A stretch of DNA of 64,000 nt from an uncultured Flavobacteriales bacterium (GTDB taxonomy: Bacteria; Bacteroidota; Bacteroidia; Flavobacteriales_D; Crocinitomicaceae). Within the stretch, counting starts at the first letter, position 1. Every line of letters begins with the position of its first letter. The stretch covers positions 93,473-157,472 of the forward strand of contig CAJXJK010000012.1 of the NCBI GenBank assembly GCA_913054135.1, written 5' to 3'. Positions 24,144 to 31,358 of this stretch are shown here, in pieces. The notes under the pieces are model-generated. The model searched no databases. It was not told the origin of the DNA and saw nothing but the letters and a program-made list of their open reading frames with translations. A program made the position numbers and the translations under genes.

Positions 24144-24953
24144 ATGCAATCAATTATAGAAAAAGCGTGGGATGACAGGTCTCTTTTAGAAACTTCAGAA
24201 GTTCAAGAAGCAATCAATTCGGTAATAGCTCAAATTGATAGTGGTGAGCTGAGAGTTGCTCAACCATTAGAGAATGGCGAATGGCAAGTTAACGAATGGG
24301 TGAAGAAAGCAGTTGTCATGTATTTCCCAATGAGAAAAATGGAAACTATTGAAGTAGGACCGTTTGAGTTTCATGATAAGATGGCCTTGAAAACTGGTTA
24401 TAAAGAAAAAGGAATTAGAGTGGTGCCTCATGCAATTGCAAGATATGGTGCATATATTTCAAAAGGTGTTATCATGATGCCTTCATATGTTAATATAGGC
24501 GCTTATGTTGATGAAGGAACTATGGTTGACACTTGGGCTACAGTAGGCTCATGTGCCCAGATTGGAAGAAACGTACACCTCAGCGGTGGAGTTGGAATTG
24601 GCGGAGTTTTAGAACCTCTTCAAGCGGCACCAGTGATTATAGAAGATAATGCATTCATAGGATCAAGATGTATAGTTGTTGAAGGTGTTCGTGTTGGCAA
24701 AGAAGCAGTGTTAGGTGCGAATGTTGTACTGACCATGTCAACAAAAATAATTGACATCACAGGTGCTGAACCAGTTGAAACAAAAGGTTATGTTCCTGAA
24801 AGATCTGTAGTAATTCCTGGTTCTTATACCAAAAAGTTCCCAGCTGGAGACTATCAAGTTCCATGTGCATTGATTATTGGTAAAAGAAAAGAAAGTACGG
24901 ATAAAAAGACTTCTTTGAATAATGCTTTAAGAGAGAATGATGTTGCGGTATAA
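24144..24953 (+). CDS. dapD: 2,3,4,5-tetrahydropyridine-2,6-dicarboxylate N-succinyltransferase
   Basis: Succinylates tetrahydrodipicolinate in the diaminopimelate/lysine pathway. Left-handed beta-helix built from hexapeptide repeats in the middle and second half (GAYISKGVIMMPSYVNIGAYVDEGTMVDTWATVGSCAQIG, then VHLSGGVGIGG and IEDNAFIGSRCIVVEGVRVG). An N-terminal helical domain and a C-terminal segment ending DYQVPCALIIGKRKE complete the fold. 269 aa, normal. Monocistronic. Immediately after its stop begins an inverted-repeat-bounded S23-like element. Confidence 0.96.
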   Translation: MQSIIEKAWDDRSLLETSEVQEAINSVIAQIDSGELRVAQPLENGEWQVNEWVKKAVVMYFPMRKMETIEVGPFEFHDKMALKTGYKEKGIRVVPHAIARYGAYISKGVIMMPSYVNIGAYVDEGTMVDTWATVGSCAQIGRNVHLSGGVGIGGVLEPLQAAPVIIEDNAFIGSRCIVVEGVRVGKEAVLGANVVLTMSTKIIDITGAEPVETKGYVPERSVVIPGSYTKKFPAGDYQVPCALIIGKRKESTDKKTSLNNALRENDVAV

Positions 24954-24955
24954 TT

Positions 24956-24976
24956 ATGAATTTGTAATTATAAATT
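24956..24976 (+). repeat. Left inverted repeat of the S23-like element
   Basis: 21 bases beginning ATGAATTTGT and ending AATTATAAATT. It pairs with 25325-25345, differing only at positions 8-10. Confidence 0.6.
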
Positions 24977-25333
24977 ATGAATAGAGGGAATCCCGTTGTG
25001 GACAAAAGCTTTGCTTTTGCTGTCAAAATTGTAAACGCATGCAAGAAACTGAATTCAGAAAAAAAGGAATTTGTACTTTCCAAACAACTCTTGAGGAGCG
25101 GAACCGCAATAGGTGCTTTAATTAGAGAAAGTCAAAATGGTGAATCTAAAAAGGATTTCATTCATAAATTGGCAATAGCACAAAAAGAATGTGACGAATC
25201 TTTGTAGTGGATTGATCTTCTTTTCGAAACTAACTATTTAATTAGAAGTGATTTCGAAGATCTTAAAAGAGATTGTACCGAACTCCTAAAATTGTTACGA
25301 AGCATTATTATTTCAACAAAAAACAATTTATAA
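24977..25333 (+). pseudogene. Four-helix-bundle protein (S23 / 23S rRNA intervening-sequence family) interrupted by a TAG
   Basis: The first part reads MNRGNPVVDKSFAFAVKIVN, then LSKQLLRSGTAIGALIRESQ, then a QKECDESL segment, as expected for the TIGR02436 family. A TAG at 25205-25207 ends it after 76 residues, but the same frame continues with WIDLLFETNYLIRSD and DCTELLKLLRSIIISTKNNL to a TAA at 25331. The interrupted position is normally Tyr (YW.DLL), so one base change in a Tyr codon explains the stop. The 118-codon total equals the family length. Probably a recent nonsense mutation; readthrough is possible. Confidence 0.85.
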
Positions 25334-25345
25334 TTCTGAATTCAT
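25325..25345 (-). repeat. Right inverted repeat of the S23-like element
   Basis: Reverse complement starts ATGAATTCAG and ends AATTATAAATT; it pairs with the left repeat at 18 of 21 positions. It contains the last codons and stop of the pseudogene. Confidence 0.6.
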
Positions 25346-25358
25346 CATTCATTATTAT

Positions 25359-25559
25359 TTAGGCTGCTACCTCATCAGAGAGACATTTTTCATCAGGACG
25401 AGCACCACAAAAGCTGCAGTTTTCACCTTCACCATTAATTAATGGGTTGTTGCTAGCACAAGTACCTTCAAATTCGCCTCCTTTTTTAGCCCATATTTTG
25501 ATTGCGATTCCTGCGAATCCTAACGCTAATAAACCTATTGCAATAAGTGCTAATTTCAT
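25359..25559 (-). CDS. Short membrane-anchored protein with Cys-rich tail (66 aa)
   Basis: One N-terminal transmembrane helix (MKLALIAIGLLALGFAGIAI) is followed by a short domain with FEGTCASNNPLINGEG, then CSFCGARPDEKC: four Cys, including CxxC, suggesting a metal or disulfide knot. This small family is widespread in Bacteroidota (usually labelled membrane or secreted protein) and has no known function. The start at 25559 follows a promoter box at 25575-25582; an earlier in-frame ATG at 25649 would add 30 unlikely residues. Confidence 0.85.
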   Translation of the reverse strand: MKLALIAIGLLALGFAGIAIKIWAKKGGEFEGTCASNNPLINGEGENCSFCGARPDEKCLSDEVAA

Positions 25560-25574
25560 CTTGTTTGTTTTATA

Positions 25575-25582
25575 CAAAATTA
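25575..25582 (-). promoter_or_regulatory. -7 box TAATTTTG (minus strand) for the 66-aa membrane protein
   Basis: CAAAATTA on the plus strand, 15 bases from the start codon. It supports the shorter start at 25559. Confidence 0.5.
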
Positions 25583-25612
25583 GACATTCTTTCTTCCATA
25601 TCCTTACAATAA

Positions 25613-25645
25613 CAAAAAAAATCCTGCTCATTGCTGAACAGGATT
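25613..25645 (-). terminator. Terminator for the 153-aa membrane protein gene (minus strand)
   Basis: On the minus strand AATCCTGTTC pairs with GAGCAGGATT (one G-T pair), 6-base loop, then a run of T. Confidence 0.88.
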
Positions 25646-25669
25646 CCAAATTGTATTTATTAGCCTTGT

Positions 25670-26131
25670 TTAAGAAGGCATGTTTTTCATTTGAGTTCCC
25701 AAAGCGACAATGAAGCCACCTGAAGACAGCAAACTAATCACAACCAGTCCGACATTTCCGCCTTGTTGAGTTCCTTGAACCAGACTCATCAATAATAGTA
25801 GGCACCATAAACCTGTTACGATTGCATACATGATAAAGGCTCCTTTTTTTCCATTCATCATCTTCACAGCAGCTATTAAGCCTAAAACGTGAAGTACGCT
25901 AATTCCTAGAATTATTGCCACAAACATTCCCATGAAGTCGCCCATCATTCCGCCAAAAGTTCCACCAAATGAGTTTGCTAATGACAAAAGCCAAAGTGTA
26001 CCAATAAGAAACATTAACAACCAAAGGCTATTACCGACAATACTCAAGATTGAAAGCGTTTTAACTACTTGAGGTACCTCTTTGTTTCCAGTTGAAGCTA
26101 CATCAACTAATTCATCTTCTAATTCATCCAT
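25670..26131 (-). CDS. Four-helix membrane protein, paralogue A (153 aa)
   Basis: A short acidic cytoplasmic N-terminus (MDELEDELVDVAS) precedes four hydrophobic segments. The first contains PQVVKTLSILSIVGNSLW, shared almost exactly with the next gene upstream. A Met/Gly-rich loop (SFGGTFGGMMGDFMGMF) follows. No family with known function recognised. Followed by its own terminator. The duplication with 26206-26652 is clear from N-terminal identity and equal topology. Confidence 0.75.
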   Translation of the reverse strand: MDELEDELVDVASTGNKEVPQVVKTLSILSIVGNSLWLLMFLIGTLWLLSLANSFGGTFGGMMGDFMGMFVAIILGISVLHVLGLIAAVKMMNGKKGAFIMYAIVTGLWCLLLLMSLVQGTQQGGNVGLVVISLLSSGGFIVALGTQMKNMPS

Positions 26132-26150
26132 TCTTTTAAATTTTAAGGTT

Positions 26151-26186
26151 AAAAAAATCCCCGAAGGAATTAACCAACGGGGATTT
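26151..26186 (-). terminator. Terminator for the 148-aa membrane protein gene (minus strand)
   Basis: On the minus strand AAATCCCCG pairs with CGGGGATTT across a 14-base loop, followed by a T run. Confidence 0.88.
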
Positions 26187-26205
26187 AAATATAATTCAGC
26201 TCAGA

Positions 26206-26652
26206 TTAATCTGGCATGTTTTTCAATTGCATTCCGAATGCTACTATGAAACCAATAGATGACACAGCACATAATAAGGCTAAGATACTTCCTTGAAATC
26301 CAGAAAGTAACATTAAAAGACCCCAAATACCTGTTACGATAGCGTAAAGGATAAATGAACTTTTTTGACCTTTTCCTAATTTAATTGCAGCAATTAATCC
26401 AACCACGTTTAAGGCTAACATTAAAAGGAGAATAATAATGACGATACCCATCATTTCACCCATTCCTGCAGGCATCATTCTACCTAAAGAACTTGAAGCT
26501 CCAAGGAACCACAATGTAAATATTAACATAATAAGAGCCCAAACACTGTTTCCAACGATACTTAAAATAGATAACGTTTTTACAACTTGAGGAACTCCGC
26601 CGTTAGATGTGCTTCCAGCATCAACTAACTCATCTGATAATTCATCACTCAT
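26206..26652 (-). CDS. Four-helix membrane protein, paralogue B (148 aa)
   Basis: N-terminus MSDELSDELVDAGSTSNGG, then PQVVKTLSILSIVGNSVW identical over most positions to paralogue A, then three more hydrophobic segments and a closing LLSGFQGSILALLCAVS...GMQLKNMPD that also mirrors A (GTQMKNMPS). Function unknown. Tandem duplication with divergence; each copy has kept its own terminator, so levels may be set separately. Confidence 0.75.
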   Translation of the reverse strand: MSDELSDELVDAGSTSNGGVPQVVKTLSILSIVGNSVWALIMLIFTLWFLGASSSLGRMMPAGMGEMMGIVIIILLLMLALNVVGLIAAIKLGKGQKSSFILYAIVTGIWGLLMLLSGFQGSILALLCAVSSIGFIVAFGMQLKNMPD

Positions 26653-26682
26653 AATATATAGTTTAGTTTATTGGTTAAATTA

Positions 26683-27117
26683 TTAATCTTCGTTCGTTCC
26701 GTCAATATCTGCCTTGATAGTATCTTTATTAGGCATTTCGAATGAACCGTCTCCTTTGATGATAAAAGGTGCAGCAACCATTGCTAGGGCAGCAATAAGT
26801 GCAAGCCAAGCTCCAATTCCAGCAGCTCCAACACCAATTCTTACAAATAATTCAAATAACATGAAACCTGCGGCACCACCAGCAATTCCCATTACTTTCT
26901 TTTTAGCGTCAGCATCTAACTCTAAAGTTTTATCTCCTTGAGTAAGAGCCATTACACCAGCAGCAACTGCTAATCCGAATAATACCCATCCGTCCCAAAC
27001 TTGCCAACCAGCAGCATTAATGTTCATTCCGAAAAATTTAATACTTACCCATGGTAAGAATACTGAAATCAAGCCTAATCCGGCTCCGATCACGATTAAT
27101 AGTCTCTGTTTATGCAT
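26683..27117 (-). CDS. Four-helix membrane protein, not a close paralogue of A/B (144 aa)
   Basis: Hydrophobic segments at about 5-25 (LLIVIGAGLGLISVFLPWVSI), 44-62, 78-98 and 100-118, with short loops and an acidic tail (KADIDGTNED). The N-terminal part resembles the small YlaH-like/DUF-type membrane proteins with a FLPWV motif, but no family is assigned. A promoter box lies 29 bases upstream at 27147. It starts the run 27117-25670, so three small membrane proteins are probably coexpressed from here with terminators after the second and third. Confidence 0.7.
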   Translation of the reverse strand: MHKQRLLIVIGAGLGLISVFLPWVSIKFFGMNINAAGWQVWDGWVLFGLAVAAGVMALTQGDKTLELDADAKKKVMGIAGGAAGFMLFELFVRIGVGAAGIGAWLALIAALAMVAAPFIIKGDGSFEMPNKDTIKADIDGTNED

Positions 27118-27146
27118 TTCTCTTTTTTATTTAAGGTTTAGTGAAC

Positions 27147-27154
27147 CAAAAGTA
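27147..27154 (-). promoter_or_regulatory. -7 box TACTTTTG (minus strand) for the membrane-protein run
   Basis: CAAAAGTA on the plus strand, 29 bases upstream of the ATG at 27117. Confidence 0.45.
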
Positions 27155-27188
27155 GCATTATTAACTACAAATCAAAATTCTAAGGGCA

Positions 27189-27923
27189 TTAATATTCGAG
27201 AAGTTTTCCACTCCCTTTTCCTTGTAAATCGATTTGGGTGGCAATTCCTCTGTAAAATACATCTCCTGTGCCCTCAATTAAAATAAGCGCATCAGCACTT
27301 TCAAAATTCACATATAAATCACCTGTTGAATTTTGAAAAGCGAATAGAGAGTTCGCTATCAGTCCACTGGCGTCACCAAATCCATTGTTCTGAACCTTTA
27401 GCTCAGCATAATTTGTTTGCCCTGCAATTGTATAATCAGCCGTACCAAGGGAAACCACAATTTTCGTAGAATTGTTTGCCACATTTAATACCAAAGAGCC
27501 TCCACCATTTCTCATCTCAATTTGAATGTTAGAATGAATAGTATCTTGAAAAACCACTGAATCAGAAGCCTCTATATACATCTCACCATATGTTGGATAA
27601 TAAATATCAACTTCAATTGAGCGTTCACCAGATCTCAAGAAGTGACATTTATTTCTGTTTGAAACCGTTAGTTCGTTTGCGTCATATTCCAATCCAATTT
27701 GCTGAATCATGTTTTCGCCTCCTTTAACCACCATCTTTTTCTCATCTGACTCATACAAATTGTATCTGATGTCTTTCATGAGTCTAAATGAATTAATCGA
27801 ATCTAATCCCAGAACTAATGAATCACTGTTTCCTTGACCTTTCCAGCAAGTTCTTTCTCCCGCCTTCTTGCAAGAAGCCAAAGACAAACTCAAAATGATC
27901 AATATGTAGAGAAGCTGCTTCAT
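27189..27923 (-). CDS. Lipoprotein with GIN-type (DUF2807) beta-helix domain (244 aa)
   Basis: A lipoprotein signal ends in a lipobox (LSLASC, cysteine at about residue 18). The mature part has repeated short beta-strand units with Gly/Asn turns (SVVFQDTIHSNIQIEMRNGGGSL, STKIVVSLGTADYTIAG, GDLYVNFESADALILIEGTGDV), the pattern of the putative auto-transporter adhesin head GIN domain. Envelope location; function unknown. The start at 27923 (MKQLLYIL) is 2 bases after the stop of the upstream PagL-like gene, so they form an operon. Confidence 0.75.
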   Translation of the reverse strand: MKQLLYILIILSLSLASCKKAGERTCWKGQGNSDSLVLGLDSINSFRLMKDIRYNLYESDEKKMVVKGGENMIQQIGLEYDANELTVSNRNKCHFLRSGERSIEVDIYYPTYGEMYIEASDSVVFQDTIHSNIQIEMRNGGGSLVLNVANNSTKIVVSLGTADYTIAGQTNYAELKVQNNGFGDASGLIANSLFAFQNSTGDLYVNFESADALILIEGTGDVFYRGIATQIDLQGKGSGKLLEY

Positions 27924-27925
27924 TC

Positions 27926-29035
27926 TTATTTGTTCCACAGTTTATACCCTACTCCGAATTCTAAATAGTCTGCAATGCCTAAATGCGCCTTAATAGCAAC
28001 TGTCGCAGTAATTTTATCACCAAAGTGATACCTGAATCCAAGACGATTATACACCCAACCCCATGGATTAATGTGATTATAGGCATAGACACCTAAGCCC
28101 ACTATGAATTCAGTATTGTAAAAATGAATACTCCCACCTACGTAACCTCCCAATTGAAGGGTTTGGCCAAAAGTATAGGTAGTATCGTCATGGAAATATT
28201 TATTGGCATTGTTGTAAGTAACATCTAAGGCAAAGTCTAGCTTCCATCTTTGTCCAATCACTTTAGAGTACATTCCTTGAAGAGCAAATATCCCCCTATA
28301 AACAGGTTCTGACTGAGTAATTACATTCTGCTTTACACCTCCCAAAAGAGACAGATGAATGTCATCTCTCATAATCTCTTCATAATTTGAAGGATCATCT
28401 TTTTGTCGATTCGCAGAGTAGAAAGTCCTCTTAGCCAAACTGCAGCCCACATTAAAATTAAGAGATGGAATGTTCAATCCTAAATTTGGAGTTCTAATTG
28501 AAGCGTTAGAATAGTGAGTGAATTCAAGACCTGCACCAATATGCCATTTATCAAAATGTTTCATCCAATTGAATTGCAAATTAACAAAGCCGTTCAGATG
28601 TGAACCAATCGCATTATTTTTAGGATTTAACTGAGCATCATATCTTCTGGTAACATAGCCAACCCCACTACCCAATCGAAAATCTAAGAATCCGAATTTT
28701 TGCCTTTGCACAAGCGGAAATGAAGTATGACCAAATAAGGAAAAGCCTTGTCCAACAACTGTAGGATTCCCGAAATTCTGATACATTAAAGAAACACCAC
28801 GTAAAGGGTTTTTATATAAACGTGACCACCTCGTTAAACTTTTGTCTTGTTTAGAAAAATCAAGTTCAAAACTACCTACATTCTTCTCAGGCAAATGCGC
28901 CATATTCGCTCTGTGTGCAATTAAGAATCCTCCTTTTGATTTGAGGGTAATTGTATTCGGCTTAAATTGTTGAAACTTTTGTCCAAAACTGCCAAAGGAG
29001 ATTAATAATAAAAGAAAAATTGACAGTAACTTCAC
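27926..29035 (-). CDS. Outer-membrane acyloxyacyl hydrolase (PagL-like lipid A deacylase, 369 aa)
   Basis: Signal peptide MKLLSIFLLLLISFGSFGQ, then amphipathic beta-strands throughout, as for an outer-membrane barrel. The PagL active-site motif is seen as EFTHYSNAS, with His174 and Ser176, and the downstream GLNIP segment. PagL enzymes remove the 3-position acyl chain of lipid A. About 369 aa is larger than classical PagL (about 185) but usual for Bacteroidota relatives. Cotranscribed with the GIN lipoprotein. Confidence 0.8.
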   Translation of the reverse strand: MKLLSIFLLLLISFGSFGQKFQQFKPNTITLKSKGGFLIAHRANMAHLPEKNVGSFELDFSKQDKSLTRWSRLYKNPLRGVSLMYQNFGNPTVVGQGFSLFGHTSFPLVQRQKFGFLDFRLGSGVGYVTRRYDAQLNPKNNAIGSHLNGFVNLQFNWMKHFDKWHIGAGLEFTHYSNASIRTPNLGLNIPSLNFNVGCSLAKRTFYSANRQKDDPSNYEEIMRDDIHLSLLGGVKQNVITQSEPVYRGIFALQGMYSKVIGQRWKLDFALDVTYNNANKYFHDDTTYTFGQTLQLGGYVGGSIHFYNTEFIVGLGVYAYNHINPWGWVYNRLGFRYHFGDKITATVAIKAHLGIADYLEFGVGYKLWNK

Positions 29036-29073
29036 AACAACAAATTCAGTTTTGAAAACGCCAAATTAACAAA

Positions 29074-29844
29074 ATGGAAGAGAAACTTAAAGCTTTTGAA
29101 AGGCTTTTAATTATTATGGATGAGCTCAGAGCGCAATGCCCTTGGGACAAAAAACAAACGTTAGAATCTCTCAGACATCTCACTATTGAAGAGACTTATG
29201 AATTGGCTGACGCCATAACGGCAGGCGATTTGAATGAATTAAAGGGCGAAATTGGTGACCTCTTGTTACACATGGTTTTCTACTCTAAAATTGCAGATGA
29301 GAAGGGTGAATTTGATATAGCAGATGTACTAAACGCTATTTGCGATAAATTGGTACACAGACATCCTCATATTTACGGAGATGTTGAAGTTGCCGACGAA
29401 GAAGAAGTAAAAGCTAATTGGGAAAAACTAAAACTGAAAGAAGGAAAAACCTCAGTTCTTCAGGGCGTTCCCAAATCATTGCCAGCCCTTGTAAAAGCAA
29501 CAAGAATCCAAGATAAAGTAAAGGGAGTTGGTTTTGAATGGGACAATAAAGAACAAGTTTGGGATAAAGTAAAAGAAGAGATTCAAGAATTTCATGACGA
29601 AGTTGAAGCCGGCGACAAAGTAAAAATGGAAGAAGAGTTTGGAGATGTGCTCTTCTCCCTCATAAACTATGCTCGTTGGGTAGATATAAACCCTGAAGAT
29701 GCTCTTTCTAAAACAAATCAAAAATTCATTAACCGATTTCAATGGATGGAAAAAGCAACCAAATCTGATGGCAAAGAATTATCAGATATGTCTTTAGTTG
29801 AAATGGATGAATATTGGGAGAAATCTAAGTTGCATCACAAATGA
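29074..29844 (+). CDS. mazG: Nucleoside triphosphate pyrophosphohydrolase MazG
   Basis: Hydrolyses NTPs to NMP and pyrophosphate. Two MazG domains: the first with LRAQCPWDKKQTLESLRHLTIEETYELADAI and GDLLLHMVFYSKIAD, the second with KEEIQEFHDEV and FGDVLFSLINYARW. EExxE metal-binding helices are visible in each. 256 aa, normal. It overlaps the next small gene by 4 bases (ATGA). Confidence 0.95.
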   Translation: MEEKLKAFERLLIIMDELRAQCPWDKKQTLESLRHLTIEETYELADAITAGDLNELKGEIGDLLLHMVFYSKIADEKGEFDIADVLNAICDKLVHRHPHIYGDVEVADEEEVKANWEKLKLKEGKTSVLQGVPKSLPALVKATRIQDKVKGVGFEWDNKEQVWDKVKEEIQEFHDEVEAGDKVKMEEEFGDVLFSLINYARWVDINPEDALSKTNQKFINRFQWMEKATKSDGKELSDMSLVEMDEYWEKSKLHHK

Positions 29845-30017
29845 GTAATACCCTCAGCTTAATAATTATAGTCGGAGGCGGAGCACTGATCGGACTCATT
29901 GCCGCATTCATATTACGCAAACAAGGCTATTCTTTTGTTAGATATTTTGTAACCGGCTTTTTGGCTGGATCAGGAATCCTCGGAATTATCGTCAAAATTT
30001 TGAGAGATTATTTATAG
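29841..30017 (+). CDS. Small two-helix membrane protein overlapping mazG (58 aa)
   Basis: Starts MSNTLSLIIIVGGGALIGLI, has two hydrophobic segments separated by RKQGYSFVRY, and ends LRDYL. The ATGA overlap with mazG implies translational coupling. No family recognised. It accounts for nearly all of the gap between mazG and mutA. Confidence 0.7.
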   Translation: MSNTLSLIIIVGGGALIGLIAAFILRKQGYSFVRYFVTGFLAGSGILGIIVKILRDYL

Positions 30018-30028
30018 ATTAAATGAAG

Positions 30029-30036
30029 TAAATTTG
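30029..30036 (+). promoter_or_regulatory. -7 box TAAATTTG immediately before mutA
   Basis: Exact TAnnTTTG; five bases separate it from the mutA ATG at 30042, so the transcript may be leaderless. Confidence 0.55.
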
Positions 30037-30041
30037 TTTTG

Positions 30042-31358
30042 ATGAAAAAATTATTTGACCAATTTGAAAGTGTAGATTTTGCTTCCTGGAAAGAGAAGAT
30101 CACTACTGATTTAAAAGGAAAACCAATTGATGTATTAGCTTCTAAACCAGAAATGGATATAGATATTGTGGCTTATCATCATGCTGATCAAAATGCTACT
30201 CCAAGAAATATTGGAATAAGCAATTTGGCTAATTGGAAAATAAGAAGAATTTATAATTCAGAATCCAATAATGCAGACATTCTAAATGATTTGAATGAAG
30301 GAATTGACGCACTTGGTCTGCATTACTCTAATAATTTTGAAGCACAATCTGAAGGCATTCTTTTTGACCATATTCAAAGTGATATTCGTTTCACAGATTT
30401 GAATCAAGCTACATCAGCTAAAGTTCCAGATTCTGCACACTTGAATTGTGACATTTTTGCAAGAGCTGCCAAACGAGGAAGATGGCCAGAGAATAGAGGT
30501 AACTTTTCGGCCTACGTCAAAGCTTTTCCGAATAACAAAAGTATTTGGATTGCTGGAAATATTTATGGTGATGCTGGCGCAACAACAATTCAAGAATTGG
30601 CCGTAAGCCTGGCTGAAATAAATGATTATGTTGAGCCCATGATAGCTTCAGGTCATTCTCTTGAAGAAGTCTATTCAAAACTAATTGTAGAACTTTCGGT
30701 TAACGAAAACTACTTTGTAAATATTGCAAAAATGAGAGTCATGCGACTATTGGTGGCCGGACTTTTTGAAGGACATTCTGCTGGTTTTAAAGGTGAACCA
30801 ATCAGCTTATATGCAGCAACATCAGTTAGACACCTGGCAAAGAATGATGAAAACAATAACCTATTAAGGCAAACCACGCAGGCAATGTCTGCAATTATTG
30901 GTGGATGTGATGTCGTGACCATTCAGGCAGCTAAAGGTTACAATTCAGAACAAGATGACATTAATAAAAGAATGGCAAAAAACATTCAATTGGTTTTAAA
31001 AGAAGAAGCTTATTTAAATGTCGTAAAAGATCCTAGTGAAGGTTCTTACTATCTCAGTGCCTTAACCGAACAACTGCTTACAAAGGCATGGGAACTTTTT
31101 AAAGAAATTGAAAAAGAGGGTGGATTCTGTTCAGCACTTGAATCTAACTTTATCCAAAATAAAATAGAAACCAATCAACGATACATGATTGAGCAATTAA
31201 ATGAGGATAAAAAAACCTTCTTAGGAATCAATAAACATCAATCTAAATTAGAAGATTGGAAGGATGTTAGCCCTGAGACAGATGAAAATGAAACTGCCTT
31301 TAAGGCGATAAAGCCTTTTCATTTAGAATCTTATTATAAAAACACCCAAATGGCATGA
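30042..31358 (+). CDS. mutA: Methylmalonyl-CoA mutase small subunit (438 aa)
   Basis: Structural partner of the B12-dependent mutase that interconverts (R)-methylmalonyl-CoA and succinyl-CoA. TIM-barrel remnants are seen: [42 protein letters not shown] and [39 protein letters not shown]. No DxHxxG cobalamin motif, as expected for the non-catalytic subunit; the length is typical of Bacteroidota small subunits, shorter than the roughly 640-aa actinobacterial form. The ATG at 30042 is preferred over a TTG 3 bases earlier. Overlaps mutB by 4 bases. Confidence 0.92.
   Translation: MKKLFDQFESVDFASWKEKITTDLKGKPIDVLASKPEMDIDIVAYHHADQNATPRNIGISNLANWKIRRIYNSESNNADILNDLNEGIDALGLHYSNNFEAQSEGILFDHIQSDIRFTDLNQATSAKVPDSAHLNCDIFARAAKRGRWPENRGNFSAYVKAFPNNKSIWIAGNIYGDAGATTIQELAVSLAEINDYVEPMIASGHSLEEVYSKLIVELSVNENYFVNIAKMRVMRLLVAGLFEGHSAGFKGEPISLYAATSVRHLAKNDENNNLLRQTTQAMSAIIGGCDVVTIQAAKGYNSEQDDINKRMAKNIQLVLKEEAYLNVVKDPSEGSYYLSALTEQLLTKAWELFKEIEKEGGFCSALESNFIQNKIETNQRYMIEQLNEDKKTFLGINKHQSKLEDWKDVSPETDENETAFKAIKPFHLESYYKNTQMA

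Larger units (their letters stand above)
24956..25345 (+). mobile_element. Putative S23/four-helix-bundle element bounded by inverted repeats (390 bp)
   Basis: The four-helix-bundle pseudogene fills nearly all of a 390-base interval whose two ends are 21-base inverted repeats (24956-24976 and 25325-25345) matching at 18 of 21 positions. The left repeat ends exactly at the base before the ATG; the right repeat contains the final stop. Intervening sequences in 23S rRNA genes carry the same protein family between complementary ends, so this may be a free-standing relative. Mobility is inference; no clear target-site duplication is visible and the repeats are AT-rich. Confidence 0.45.

Noticed and set aside
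29845..30041. Cobalamin riboswitch ahead of the mutase genes
   Set aside because: The gap is filled by a 58-aa gene and a promoter box; no B12-box-like sequence was recognised.
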